This document shows positions 54,313 to 64,000 of a DNA stretch of 64,000 nucleotides, in pieces (the stretch's first letter is position 1; the number at the start of each line of letters is the position of its first letter). This stretch comes from Sesamia nonagrioides (Eukaryota > Arthropoda > Insecta > Lepidoptera > Noctuidae). The stretch is taken from assembly GCA_017933935.1 (NCBI GenBank), contig JADWQK010002063.1, positions 3,410,001 to 3,474,000 of the forward strand, given 5' to 3'. The position numbers and the translations under genes are program-made. The notes beneath the pieces were generated by a model. That model was not told the origin of the DNA, did no database searches, and worked only from the letters and a program-made list of their open reading frames with translations.

Positions 54313-54815
54313 GTTGGCTTCGAAATTGCACGGACGCGTACATTTTCGTGACTCAGTGTCGAACTTACTATTATAATAACAGATCACTGATTGTTCGTAA
54401 TGCGTGCGGTTGCCATTGTTCTTGCTTGATGAATGTGATCTTGAACCGTCTTTCGAATGGCTCAGCCAGCTCCAGAGATAATTGCCTCTATTGTTCATGT
54501 AGGGCAGCCATATCGCTCGCGTGTATTATTTGCGCGTTCTGGTTAGGCTGCGCAATACTGTCCATGACAGAGTCTGCTACTTGCGACAACTTTTCTAGAT
54601 CCGCAATGTCGCTCACGGTCAATGCAGCGCGTAGCGGTGGAAGTAGTTTGGTCCACATAATGCGCATAATCTGGTATTTTCTGGCCGGCTTGTCCCCGCA
54701 TTTTACGGAACAGCTGTCAGGGTTTTTGATCGCTGAGTTCCATCTCATCCATCAGTTTCTGAACCTTCCTGAAGTCTGGCCTTCAGGGTCTCGCAACTAG
54801 GATTTTAAGAGGCTA
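54313..54815 (-). pseudogene. Decayed gypsy gag, minus strand
   Basis: Frames overlap to give a gypsy Gag C-terminal half: a YETLKARL-like block, MRIMWTKLLPPLRAALTVSD, LEKLSQVADSVMDSI, and the finger-like CYYNSKFDTESRKCTRPC. It stops at the RTE tail. On the other side of the RTE (46558) the reading resumes towards protease, so gag and pol were one element. The N-terminal half is missing. Confidence 0.78.
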
Positions 54816-54827
54816 TTTTCACGGTAT

Positions 54828-54950
54828 TGTTACGTTACACTAGCAGAGTCCATTCAGGATGGCGACCAGCAAGCAGAATGTCCCTGGGTTGAACCGATCT
54901 CCCCAGCAAGCTCCACACGGTCAACATGCGCTACATTGGTGACCCCGGCG
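54828..54950 (+). repeat. LTR-end and primer-binding-site-like fragment
   Basis: TGTTACGTTACACTAGC to GCGCTACA, followed by TGGTGACCCCGGCG (54937-54950), which looks like a tRNA primer-binding site beside an LTR end on the plus strand. Confidence 0.4.
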
Positions 54951-55080
54951 TAATCGAGTGTGAAAGATCGAATGCGAATTCATTCAAGTCTACAAGCAAG
55001 TAGAGCCTACTAAACAATCTACGTACAATTTGAGTATTTTGAATTTACTAAAGAGTTCGAGTATCAAGTGTTAGAATACA

Positions 55081-55395
55081 CTTCTACCATTTTTATTCAA
55101 TGACGTACGCCCTCGTCGCCTCCAAGACCAGCTTTTCGGCCTGGACCTTTCCCCGGATGATTTCCTTACGGACATTGTCGACGGACGCACAGAGAGCATA
55201 GGCTTGCTCTCCGTGCGAAAATATCTTCGTCCATGGATGAATCCAGCTGCGGCCGCCCCAGTCGTCAGATCCACCACAAAATCCGACAAAGACAAGTTCC
55301 AGGTCAACTTAGACGTACAGCATTTCGATCCTGAGTAAATTTAGATCAAGATCGTGGTGATAGAAGGGAAATATGAGCAGCGTAAGGATAATGTA
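55081..55395 (+). pseudogene. Small heat-shock protein fragment
   Basis: The frame 55081-55335 reads LLPFLFNDVRPRRLQDQLFG, then YLRPWMNPAAAAP, and KDKFQVNLDVQHFDPE, the start of the alpha-crystallin domain of insect sHSPs. TAA (55333-55335) and TAG follow at once. A possible continuation (IKIVVIEGKYEQRKDN) reaches about 55395. The start codon is gone (TAG AAT ACA CTT). The alpha-crystallin core and C-terminal tail are absent, so it cannot make a chaperone. An LTR-like block follows. Confidence 0.8.
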
Positions 55396-55665
55396 GCGCA
55401 TATAGGAATACAGTTTGCTTTGCTGCAGAATTCCACGCGGCGGCGCGAGCGTTCTCGATGTATGATTCGTCGATCGAGGGAGAGCGCGTCGTGTGATTGG
55501 TCGGTGTGGAGAGCGCGCCAATGAACATTGCGATCTTGCAATTCGGTGCTTAGTGATTTCCCGCGCACATCGACGGGGGTAACAGCTGTGCTGAAGTAGC
55601 AAGTTTTTAAAGGCAACCGACACCGCCACGACGACGACAGAATTAAGTGGCTTGCAGCTGCTACA
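55396..55665 (-). repeat. LTR-like block related to the 42130-42488 LTR
   Basis: Shares GCGAGC/GCGAGCTTTCTCGATG-type sequence, GATCGAGGGAGAGCGCG, GGTCGGTGTGGAGAGCGCG and the end GCAGCTGCTACA with the 3' LTR of the decayed gypsy. It may be that element's 5' LTR. Lower boundary approximate. Confidence 0.6.
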
Positions 55666-55786
55666 AATCCCTTGATGAAAACGATTTAACTTGAATGACT
55701 CCATTAAAGACTAGATTGTATATAGTATATGTATGTTGATTTAAAGAATGTTAGATTAGTGACCTTTGTAAAACATGATGTCATCA

Positions 55787-56107
55787 CTAATGAAGTTGAC
55801 AATTATAATATGAAAAGATCGGAAGTGGATCGGATTCGTAGCTCCGGCTGGATAGGTCCAAATTTGAAATAAATTGTATGGATATCACTGATGTAACTTG
55901 AAGCGTGAGTGATGAAGCTTGCGGCACTAACAAGGTCCAGTGTGAGACTCGATCATACGCTTCGACCGCGTTTGGCGCTCTCATTGTTTGAGAGTTTTTA
56001 CAACCTTGAAGCGAGCTAATCGATGAGTCAAAGTCGCAGTCGATATCGATGATAGAGTCCTCGTAATAAAAACTCATAGTAGCCACACTGTCATCTTTAT
56101 ACTGCAC
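55787..56107 (-). other. Unassigned open frame
   Basis: From an ATG near 56077 it reads MSFYYEDSIIDIDCDFDSSI and about 75 further residues to a stop at 55787. The acidic start looks protein-like and the GC content is above its surroundings, but I recognise no domain and see no splice support. Confidence 0.2.
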
Positions 56108-58395
56108 GAAATTTTTTCCGGGAATATTTAGCTGAATAAATAAAACTTGTGAGTTGAATTTGTGTTTTTATTTGATGAAAATTGTAATTCATAAATTTTA
56201 CATTAAAATTATTTACAATGCCATACACGAACGGGCGGTCAGCTCGCTGACATCTTATTATTTACAAATAAATTATTTATAAAGTAAACGGTGTTTGTAT
56301 TGACTCAGCAATGATATCTAGTAACTAAACTGTGACACTTGTAATTTAAGGACTTAAGTCGAATTTCACCACTGAAAGTAAACTTGATCAGTAGATCTTA
56401 ACCGCGTTCAAGAGCTGTTACTGTTTTTGTGTATTGACACTGGACACTGACAGCTCTGAAAAGCGGTTATGTGCTGATCGCATAGAGCATAGACTATAAT
56501 ATCAGTTTGCTGATCACGGTCTGTTTCAATAGCCAATATATAATTTAGTTATTTTAATTAAAGTTAACCGAAACAGTAGGTATTAGGTAGTTTCCTACAG
56601 GTAGATACAAACAATAGTGAGGCATATGTGGCAGGTACAAATCTATTCTAAACGTAACTACAAATCTATCTAAAAATATTATTTAGCTCCTTCCATTATT
56701 ACAATTCAATTCGCAAACAAACACAATGCATAATTTCAATACCTAAAGACTTGATGGGTAAGATTCTTCGAGCAACACAAGGTAAGATTTTATAGGTATG
56801 TACAATAATAATTTAGTAATAATGCTTCATTTTCTCAAAACTACGTGTTTTATCATGCATAAAAACTGCATCGTGACGGATTTGATTATGAAAATATTAA
56901 TTGAATAGGTACTTATCTAATTTATTTTCTAATTATTTGCTTGATACAAAATACAAACTATTCGAAGCAAAGGGTAGGTATCTTGTGTATCGCTGCTTCT
57001 ACAAAATTGCTTCTGACAATTCACTTCTCATCTTCAATGTATATTTTGTGGATAGACATTTATTTGCAGAGATAATTTACAAACTTATAAAGAATTAATA
57101 GGCTAATGAGTTTGCCGTGATTTCTTAAAAAAAAACTGTGTATTTTAACATTCATGTTTAATAACGCTAAATCTAGCATAAGATTTTTTCTCCAATATCT
57201 TACAAATCTTACAATGGAAACTGTTCATTAAGCCTATTATCGATGATACATCCTAATCTCACTTTTTCTTTATGGTTTTAAGCAAGTAAACATAGCATTA
57301 TTAATGTATAGCTGAGCTTTTCGTGGTGAAAAAGATGGATATGCAAGTTATTGTTAGAACTTGCTGTGTTGTTGTATCCACAAATTTTGGTCAGTATTTT
57401 TATTTGTCGTCTTTATGGAAGAGATTTAAAATTACCTTTACGATTTCCGTTAGTTTAGGATAAAATGGATGCTACACGGATTTCATTAATTTGTGTAGTC
57501 ACTAATTTTTATCCTACAGAGGTTGTATAAAAAAGATTTAGCAAGAGGCAAGTGCCTACCTACTTACTTATTATAAAGAGAGATTGTATTGCTTTTTATA
57601 TTTAAACTGTTAAATGTCAGTTTTTGAGAAAAGTTTTGAAACAAAATCGGAATTATGTTGGTCCCAGGATATAAATTATGAAGATCCTAGCTAAAAGTTG
57701 ACAGAAGTTCGTAGATCCAACATGATAAGAGAACTGAGAGGTATACCTATGGGTTAGTCTAGATTTAGAAAATTTAGTTTGGGATAAATTTGATATGGCC
57801 GACAGTAATTTCAGTATTTACACATTATGTAAGTAAATTTATTTAGAATATAACCAACATTTTTGATATCAACTGCCTTAGGGTTTCTTATTGAGGTACG
57901 GGCAAGGAAGTAAAAAAATAGAATTTGCTTCCTCTCCTTAACAGGCCTTGTTATTATTTTTACGTTATACTTATTTATTATCTGTGTCTCTACTCAGTTT
58001 ATGTGCTACACTACCTAAGCTATAGAACAGTGGCAGTGGCGACCTTGGCTTATGAATTTTAGATTTTTGCATACTTACCTATCTACCGGTCTACATACCT
58101 ACGTAATTTTAAACAATCAGAATATTCCATGAGAACAATTAAATCCTTTAGCTATCTATTAAAAAAAAAAGCTTTAAAAAATGGAAATATTGCGTTGATA
58201 AATGGCGAGGCTGCGTCTATCAGCGCTTGACACATATTTTTCTAACGCCAGCCTTTCCTGCATTAAATGTTCGTCAATTGTGCATAATTAATTAACATTC
58301 TACAATTGTTTTAGAATTTGCCAAATATATTTCCTGTGGGGCTTGACGACAATTTTATGTAGTCATGGCCTTATTCCCTTGTTCACAAACTAAAT
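56108..58395. other. AT-rich intergenic region
   Basis: No gene or repeat I can support; short frames such as 56901-57098 are AT-rich and featureless. Confidence 0.5.
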
Positions 58396-58642
58396 TAAAT
58401 TTAAGTTCAATGCATCCTTTTCTTTCCATTTCGTTAAGAAAAGGACAGAAGATAAAATGTCAGTTTAGACCTGTCAAATTAGTGCGCTCTTGACGTAAAC
58501 TGACGTATTTTTAGTCGCCATATTTTTAATCGCATCTAAACCGTCTATGGAGTATCTTAATTTGACAGGATTAAACTGACATTTTATCTTCTGTCCTTTT
58601 CTTAACGAAATAAAATGAAAAAGATGCACTTAAATTATAATT
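58396..58642. mobile_element. MITE with long inverted ends
   Basis: Arms TTTCGTTAAGAAAAGGACAG... (58429-58467) and the exact complement (58572-58610) are perfect over 39 bp and extend imperfectly to TTTAAGT at both edges. Total about 247 bp. Confidence 0.8.
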
Positions 58643-59829
58643 AGTTTAGGTTGTCAACAACAGAATCGGCTCCATTGTACTATTTGTTACCTACTAGATA
58701 TGAACACGTGGATGCCATTATAAAACAAAAAAAAAAAACAGCAGTCATACATCAGTCGTTTTTTTCAAAAGCCATTTTTGCCAAAAGTTGCGTCGCATCA
58801 CGTCAAATGATAGAGACTTAAAAAGTCAAAATTACTTGGTATATTATGTTTACAATTTATTATTTAATAGAACAATGACAAACTATCACTTTTTTAAATA
58901 CAGAAGTTTCATTGTTATTTGTTAGATATCTCACTAATGTCTTTTCATGCTTCATAATGTTGACAATAATTTCTTAATACTACAAGTAGGTACTAGTTAA
59001 TTAAAATAGGCTATACAATGTATCTACAATGATATTATACATAATATTTATATGATAAAACAACCAGCGACGTAAAGTGCTAAGTTTTTTTTTTTTTTAA
59101 TTTTACTTATTCTATAATTTGCAAATGATTATTTTGAACACTTTCTAATGAAACAAGTTGCAAGAAAAGTGTGTCTTAGCTTTAATTACTAATTATTGGT
59201 TTCAAAATCTCTTAATTTAATAATTTGCACGTTTTAAATGTGGAGGCTGATTACTTAATTATAGTTTATTATTTATATTATGTTGTTCAATTTTTTTTTT
59301 AAACTGTAACATTTAGCTGAAATTGAAATAAAACTCTACTGTAGCAACCGTGTACATAATTTTTATTCAGAATTCAAAAAAACAATGGGAAATAATTTCT
59401 GATATACAGTCAAATTAATAATATTAATGGTTCTACTTTCGTGTATTAATTAGGTAGGTAATAGGTATTCAAACTGAGGTAAATTGTGTGCGAAATTAAT
59501 AAATTAACCTATTAAATTATTTATTTATGATAAATACCCAAATAAAAATGAATTGCGTGGTATACGAAAAATATAATTTGAAGGTGTCTGAAATTAGATC
59601 TGAATTTTAACTGCTAAATCCATGTATGTATGTACCTAAGTATATGCAAGTTGATACGTGATGCCAATGCTCGATGAAATATGAAGTATGTAGGTGCATA
59701 GGTAAGAACCCATTTGCTGAAATAGGATAACACCTGTTTCGATAAACATTAGTAGAAATTAGTACTCTGTCTATAATAGTCCAACCGCTATAGCTTGCGC
59801 AGCCGAGGGATTTTTGTCCGCGGACTTTT
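58643..59829. other. AT-rich intergenic region
   Basis: A and T runs only; nothing supported. Confidence 0.5.
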
Positions 59830-60300
59830 CTCTCCGCTAAAATAACGCTGCATATAATTTTGAACATAATTTTGGTCTTGTTTAAGTTCATCCGGAGACC
59901 GATGCGTTGGGAGGATTCTGCCAAGTTGGTCAGCATCTGTTCCAGCTCTTGCTGCGTTTCCGCCATGATGACGATATCGTCCGCAAATCGCAAGTGTGAG
60001 ATGTACTCGCCATTAATGTTAATGCCCCGAACCTGCCAATCTAGCGTCTTAAATAATCCTAGAGGGCATTGGAGATCAATTTGGGGGAAATAACGTTCCC
60101 TTGTCTCACTCCTCGCTTAAGAGGGATATGTTTAGTCTGCTGGTTCTGGACTTGGACGGACATTGTGGCGGCATCGTAAAGACATGTCATCACTTGGATA
60201 TATTGTCAATTGACTTGGCATCGCTGCAAAGATTCTAGAACAAACCAGGTCTCGATGGAGTCAAAGGCCTTCTCACAGTCCACAAATGACACAGGGGCTG
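59830..60300 (-). pseudogene. RTE-type reverse transcriptase fragment
   Basis: Minus-strand pieces in several frames: SFVDCEKAFDSIETWFVLES, LKRGVRQGNVISPKL, GININGEYISHLRFADDIV and ETQQELEQMLTNLAESSQRI. It is related to the 27794 copy but from another subfamily and badly decayed. Confidence 0.8.
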
Positions 60301-60613
60301 ATTATACTCTACACGCTACAACTGAGTAACGCAAACGAGGGATTAAAAGTACCGCGTACAAAAAGTCCTCCGAATAACCGGGGACACGCAGAGAGCGGAC
60401 CGGACAAAAGTACGGGGGAGTTCTCGAATAAAATCGAACTGGTGTGACTCGGCGAAGCAACGCACATGGCGGACTTTGGTCCGCGTTGTGTGCTCTCACT
60501 TCTCTACATTTCTGGGCAACAAATGACCACACACCGTGTGCGTTGAGTTCGCAGTGAATCGGCAGTGGACTTTTTGTTCGCGGAGCGTACTTTTTTCTTT
60601 GCCGCGGCGAAAA

Positions 60614-60664
60614 CTCCGTCATCTGCGCAGCCCTTACTAGTAAGGGCCTGCGCAGATGACGGAG
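60614..60664. repeat. Near-perfect 51-bp palindrome
   Basis: CTCCGTCATCTGCGCAG (60614-60630) and its complement (60648-60664) enclose the self-complementary CCCTTACTAGTAAGGG; one unpaired C breaks symmetry. Confidence 0.85.
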
Positions 60665-60929
60665 GACGGAGAGGGCCTAGGCCCTCTTGATGGATTACGG
60701 CCCACTCCCTTTCACCGTGAGGAGCGCTGTTTCCCAGTAGTGAACAATAGGTATGCTATAAATTATATAAATAGTCTAGACACTTAGTATGGCAATTGAG
60801 AGTTGGCAGACTAATTAGGTAACACACTATTCATTTCAATTTATTTTCGAAGAATATATTTGCCCAAGAACGTAAATAACGCAATGAATGTTGTTGAACT
60901 GTCAAAATGTAACCCATTGCTGGATGGGC

Positions 60930-61100
60930 AATAGCTTGAAAATTTAAAAGAGTGTCCATGGAGTTTCTTGCCCGTTCTTCTCCATAGGTACCTACACTTT
61001 GGAATGGGCGACTAGCTTCATCTTATTGACTGACCGACCTTCTGACAATTCAAAAGTGCCTGTAACTGGTTTATTTGAAATAAATGCTTTGATTTGATTG
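60930..61100 (+). repeat. LINE-tail-like repeat, copy 2
   Basis: Near-identical to 40940-41105, ending TTTGAAATAAATGCTTTGA. Confidence 0.62.
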
Positions 61101-61980
61101 CTGCTGCATGGCTAGAACCTAAGCTTTTTCACATTTCACCTCAGTTTGCGTAGTCATAGCTTTATGCATCTAAGTTGTAAATCTAAAGTGGGTGCTACAC
61201 GTCCGCGATTACAATTTCAGGTAATAACGAAGTATCTACTCATATTATTGTTTTTATGGTACAGCATATATGGTACATACAAGTTCCTATATAAGTAATA
61301 ATTAAAGTTGCTTATTTTAGATATACTTATCATTTAGCGGCTCATACTTAAGCCTAATCTCTCATATCCAGCAAAGCATTTATTATTTGCTCTACACCAG
61401 AACCTCCCTATGTTCAGTTAGGTATATTCATTGACAAAAATGACTAGAAAATGTGATCAAGATATATGAGAAAAAAAATCTTCATAGATATATAGGTATT
61501 TCATATTTTATTAATATAAACAAGAGGCGTAGAAACTTATTCCTTAAAAACACTTGACAAACAGGGGTCTTTCAATGTGTGCTAACACAAACTTAGTTTA
61601 AAACAAAATATAAACATGTTTTATACAATTCTTTATGATAACAATAATACCTAACTCATTCTTGTTAAAATATTTAAAGAAAACTAAGTCAACAGCTTAT
61701 TGTAGAACAATTTAGACTCAATAAATAAAATCAACATTTTATATTTTGGACCAAGTCCAAATAATAAGCGTTATAAAGTAACAAGATATTTTAAAAATAA
61801 GCACCGAAGTAGGAAATATAAAGGGTACATTTGTCAGGTGTCAGGCGTGATTATAAGCATAGATAAATGGAGGGAAGCGAGACCTAAAATAAGTATAACA
61901 GTAAGTAGTCAGTTCCAAGTGTTACAGATAGATTCATAAGGGCGAATTTTACTGATGAAACAAAACGCAATCAACACGGT
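61101..61980. other. AT-rich intergenic region
   Basis: No supported feature. Confidence 0.5.
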
Positions 61981-61983
61981 TAA

Positions 61984-62772
61984 AGGTCGAAACATACTAT
62001 CAAAACGCAACGCGATGTGTTGTGCCGACACCCGACGCTCGTCGTGCACATAGGCAACACGCCACGCGATGCTACAACACGTATCGTGTAGTGTAGTCTC
62101 TCACGAAAGACTGAAGTGTATTGACGTGTCACGTGCTCATGGATTCGATTCTGCTTGAAGACGAGCTAGATGACGATTTTTAAGAAGATTTATTGCAGAT
62201 TTTGGGGATACATTTTGTACAGAAACAATAAATAAAAAAAGACGTACTCATCTTACTAGTATATAAAGCTAAAGAGTTTGTTTGTTTGTTTGAACACGCT
62301 AATCTCAGGAACTACTGTACCGATTTGAAAAATTCTTTATGCGATGGACAGCCTATTAATCCAGGAAGGCTTTAGGCTATATAACATCACGTAGCGACCA
62401 ATAGGATCGGAGCAATTAAAAAAAAAACGTATCGAAACCCACGCGGGTGCAACCGCGGGCACCTGAGTACCGTTTCACTAATTCTTTATCCGACTTTTTA
62501 AACCAATTTTTAAACAAAAAATATCTTTTATTATAACAGCCATAGAAACGTCAGGTGTTAACTAGAAACATACTGCGCTGATTCGTCGGATGGCGTGTCC
62601 CCCCCCCTCTCCCGGCAACACGCTGATCCAAATCGGTTGGATGTTGCGGCGTGTGGTCACATAGCGTGCTGCCTATGCGCCTCTGGCCATATTAAATGTA
62701 TGGAATTGATACGTACTAACATGAGTCGGGTGGCGTGGCATTGTGTCACGTTTTGATAGTATGTTTCGACCT
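61984..62772 (+). mobile_element. Harbinger-like non-autonomous element
   Basis: 789 bp, 24-bp perfect inverted ends beginning AGGTCGAAACATACTATC, flanked by TAA (61981-61983, 62773-62775). The interior near 62140 reads MDSILLEDELDDDF before a stop, which may be a vestige of an acidic transposase N-terminus. A Lep1 Helitron fragment is nested at 62258-62475. Confidence 0.72.
62258..62475 (+). mobile_element. Lep1-like Helitron fragment, copy 2
   Basis: CTAGTATATAAAGCTAAAG, TTTGTTTGTTTGTTTGAAC, AATCTCAGGAACTACTG, GACCAATAGGATCGG and a 3' part CACGCGGGTGCAACCGCG. Fuller than the copy at 35548. Confidence 0.68.
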
Positions 62773-62775
62773 TAA

Positions 62776-64000
62776 CACTTCATAAATAGTACCCCTCAAT
62801 TGTGTTGGTTGCGTTTAGTTACAGCGGTAAAATTATAACTAAATAATAGGTATACAAAATATATGATTAGCAATTTAAAAGTTTAGCATGAAAAAAGTTT
62901 CTCTCGATGTGTAATTTACAAAAACAATGTACAGCTTTATAATACAAATAAATAATACCTACCCATATAAAATGTCTAACTTAGGTATACATGTATATAT
63001 ATGTAAAGGCAGCATAGAATATATAATATTTTATAACAGGATAGCACAATATTATAGGTACAAGTTTGAATCTTATAAAGCGAATGATATGTAACTTTTA
63101 TCTTACATTTTAAATAGTACCTATAAAAACGTAGCGAATTTAAAATAGTATCACTTTGTAACTATCCAAATATTAGGGGAATGGTCTCATTTGTATTAAA
63201 CATTTTGTTGAACATTAAAATACTGTTAACATAGGAAAACAGTAACAATTAAATATCAGATAAAGAGAGATCATTAGCAAAAGATTATATAATAAATATT
63301 TTCTTTATTAGCCGTGACGTTGAAATAAAAAAGTTTGCAGCTGAGATTTGTACTTCTAATACTTTTTCTTGACTGTGTTTATAAGTTGGCTGTATTACTT
63401 AACACGTCATGAATCATGTGTTTAACAACACACACTTATAGGTACATAAGGCATCCAAGCTTTAAATTTAATATACAATTTATGGATACCTCACTTTATC
63501 CAATAGAAATTGATCGATGCATATAATTGGTACGCACAGCCAAAAGCGTTGTTTTTTATTTAATCGCATGTACTCAGCATTTGACCACCCGTTACAATGA
63601 CTAAAAAAAAAACTCAATTAATTCAATCAGGCAACCCTACATTTTTCAATTATATAATTTGATTACGAAGCACAGCCAAAACGCTTTTTCTTATAATTTA
63701 TGGTTTTTTTTATAATAATTTAGATATAAAATCTATATTTCATAAACAGTTGACTCGTTGGTCCACTTTTTAACAAGCAAAAGGCATAATAATTTAAATG
63801 GTATTCAAATAAAGTTCAGTTTTATAAAATCTGATATATTTCTGAATTTGTAAAAAAGAAAGTAACTAATGGTTTACGAAGTTATTGTAACGCTTTCTAT
63901 TGACCTTGAACAGGTCTTGTAATCAATAATAACGCATATCCTACAGATATACTGAAACTAATGCGCGTTGCGGTTTTGGACAAAGATTTCGTTTTTAATA
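62776..64000. other. AT-rich intergenic region
   Basis: No gene, RNA or clear repeat seen. Confidence 0.5.

Noticed and set aside
56901..57098. 65-aa plus-strand frame
   Set aside because: AT-rich, no motif, no splice or transcript support.

Overview
This window is nuclear DNA of an insect, almost certainly a moth or butterfly. The evidence is spliced GT-AG genes, (TTAGG)n telomere-type repeats joined to poly(A) tails of R1-clade (SART-type) LINEs, Lep1-like Helitron fragments, tRNA-derived SINEs and RTE, Jockey, gypsy, copia, hAT, PIF/Harbinger and Transib relics. All calls come from reading the sequence; no database search was possible.

Layout. 1-19412 is a head-to-tail, same-strand array of R1-clade LINEs. 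Copy A (1-6873) is split by a young copia element (2489-6152) whose reverse-transcriptase domain is deleted. Copy B (7521-9387) is 5'-truncated with an open frame. Copy C (10526-16307) is full length, with ORF1 and ORF2 joined by a TAATG stop/start. Four short units (6911-7520, 9388-9963, 9964-10513, 16308-16883) share only the 3' tail of the LINEs and look like non-autonomous partners. A different R1-clade LINE (16884-19412) closes the array. 20004-26015 is a Jockey-like LINE relic split by an intact gypsy element (20144-24999) with apparently identical LTRs and a clear -1 frameshift signal.

Host genes. A six-exon gene on + (26505-33692) encodes a 271-aa, type-I membrane, thioredoxin-fold protein with an ER-retrieval-like tail; its introns hold an RTE copy, two tRNA-derived SINEs, an RTE fragment and a MITE. 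A two-exon gene on - (37679-39012) encodes a 313-aa ELMO-domain protein (ELMOD1/2-like). A short coding-looking terminal exon lies at 39307-39402, and a decayed small heat-shock protein fragment at 55081-55395.

34104-46558 is mostly DNA-transposon and MITE debris plus the 3' part of an old minus-strand gypsy. 46560-54310 is a nest whose layers can be checked by their target-site duplications: the gypsy was hit by an RTE LINE, the RTE by a hAT element (CCAGTGAT), the hAT by an R1-clade LINE (GTAAC), and that LINE by a RAG1-related Transib element (CGGGG) whose ends look like recombination signal sequences. 55700-64000 is AT-rich and largely non-coding, with a few MITEs, an RTE relic and a Lep1 Helitron inside a Harbinger-like element.
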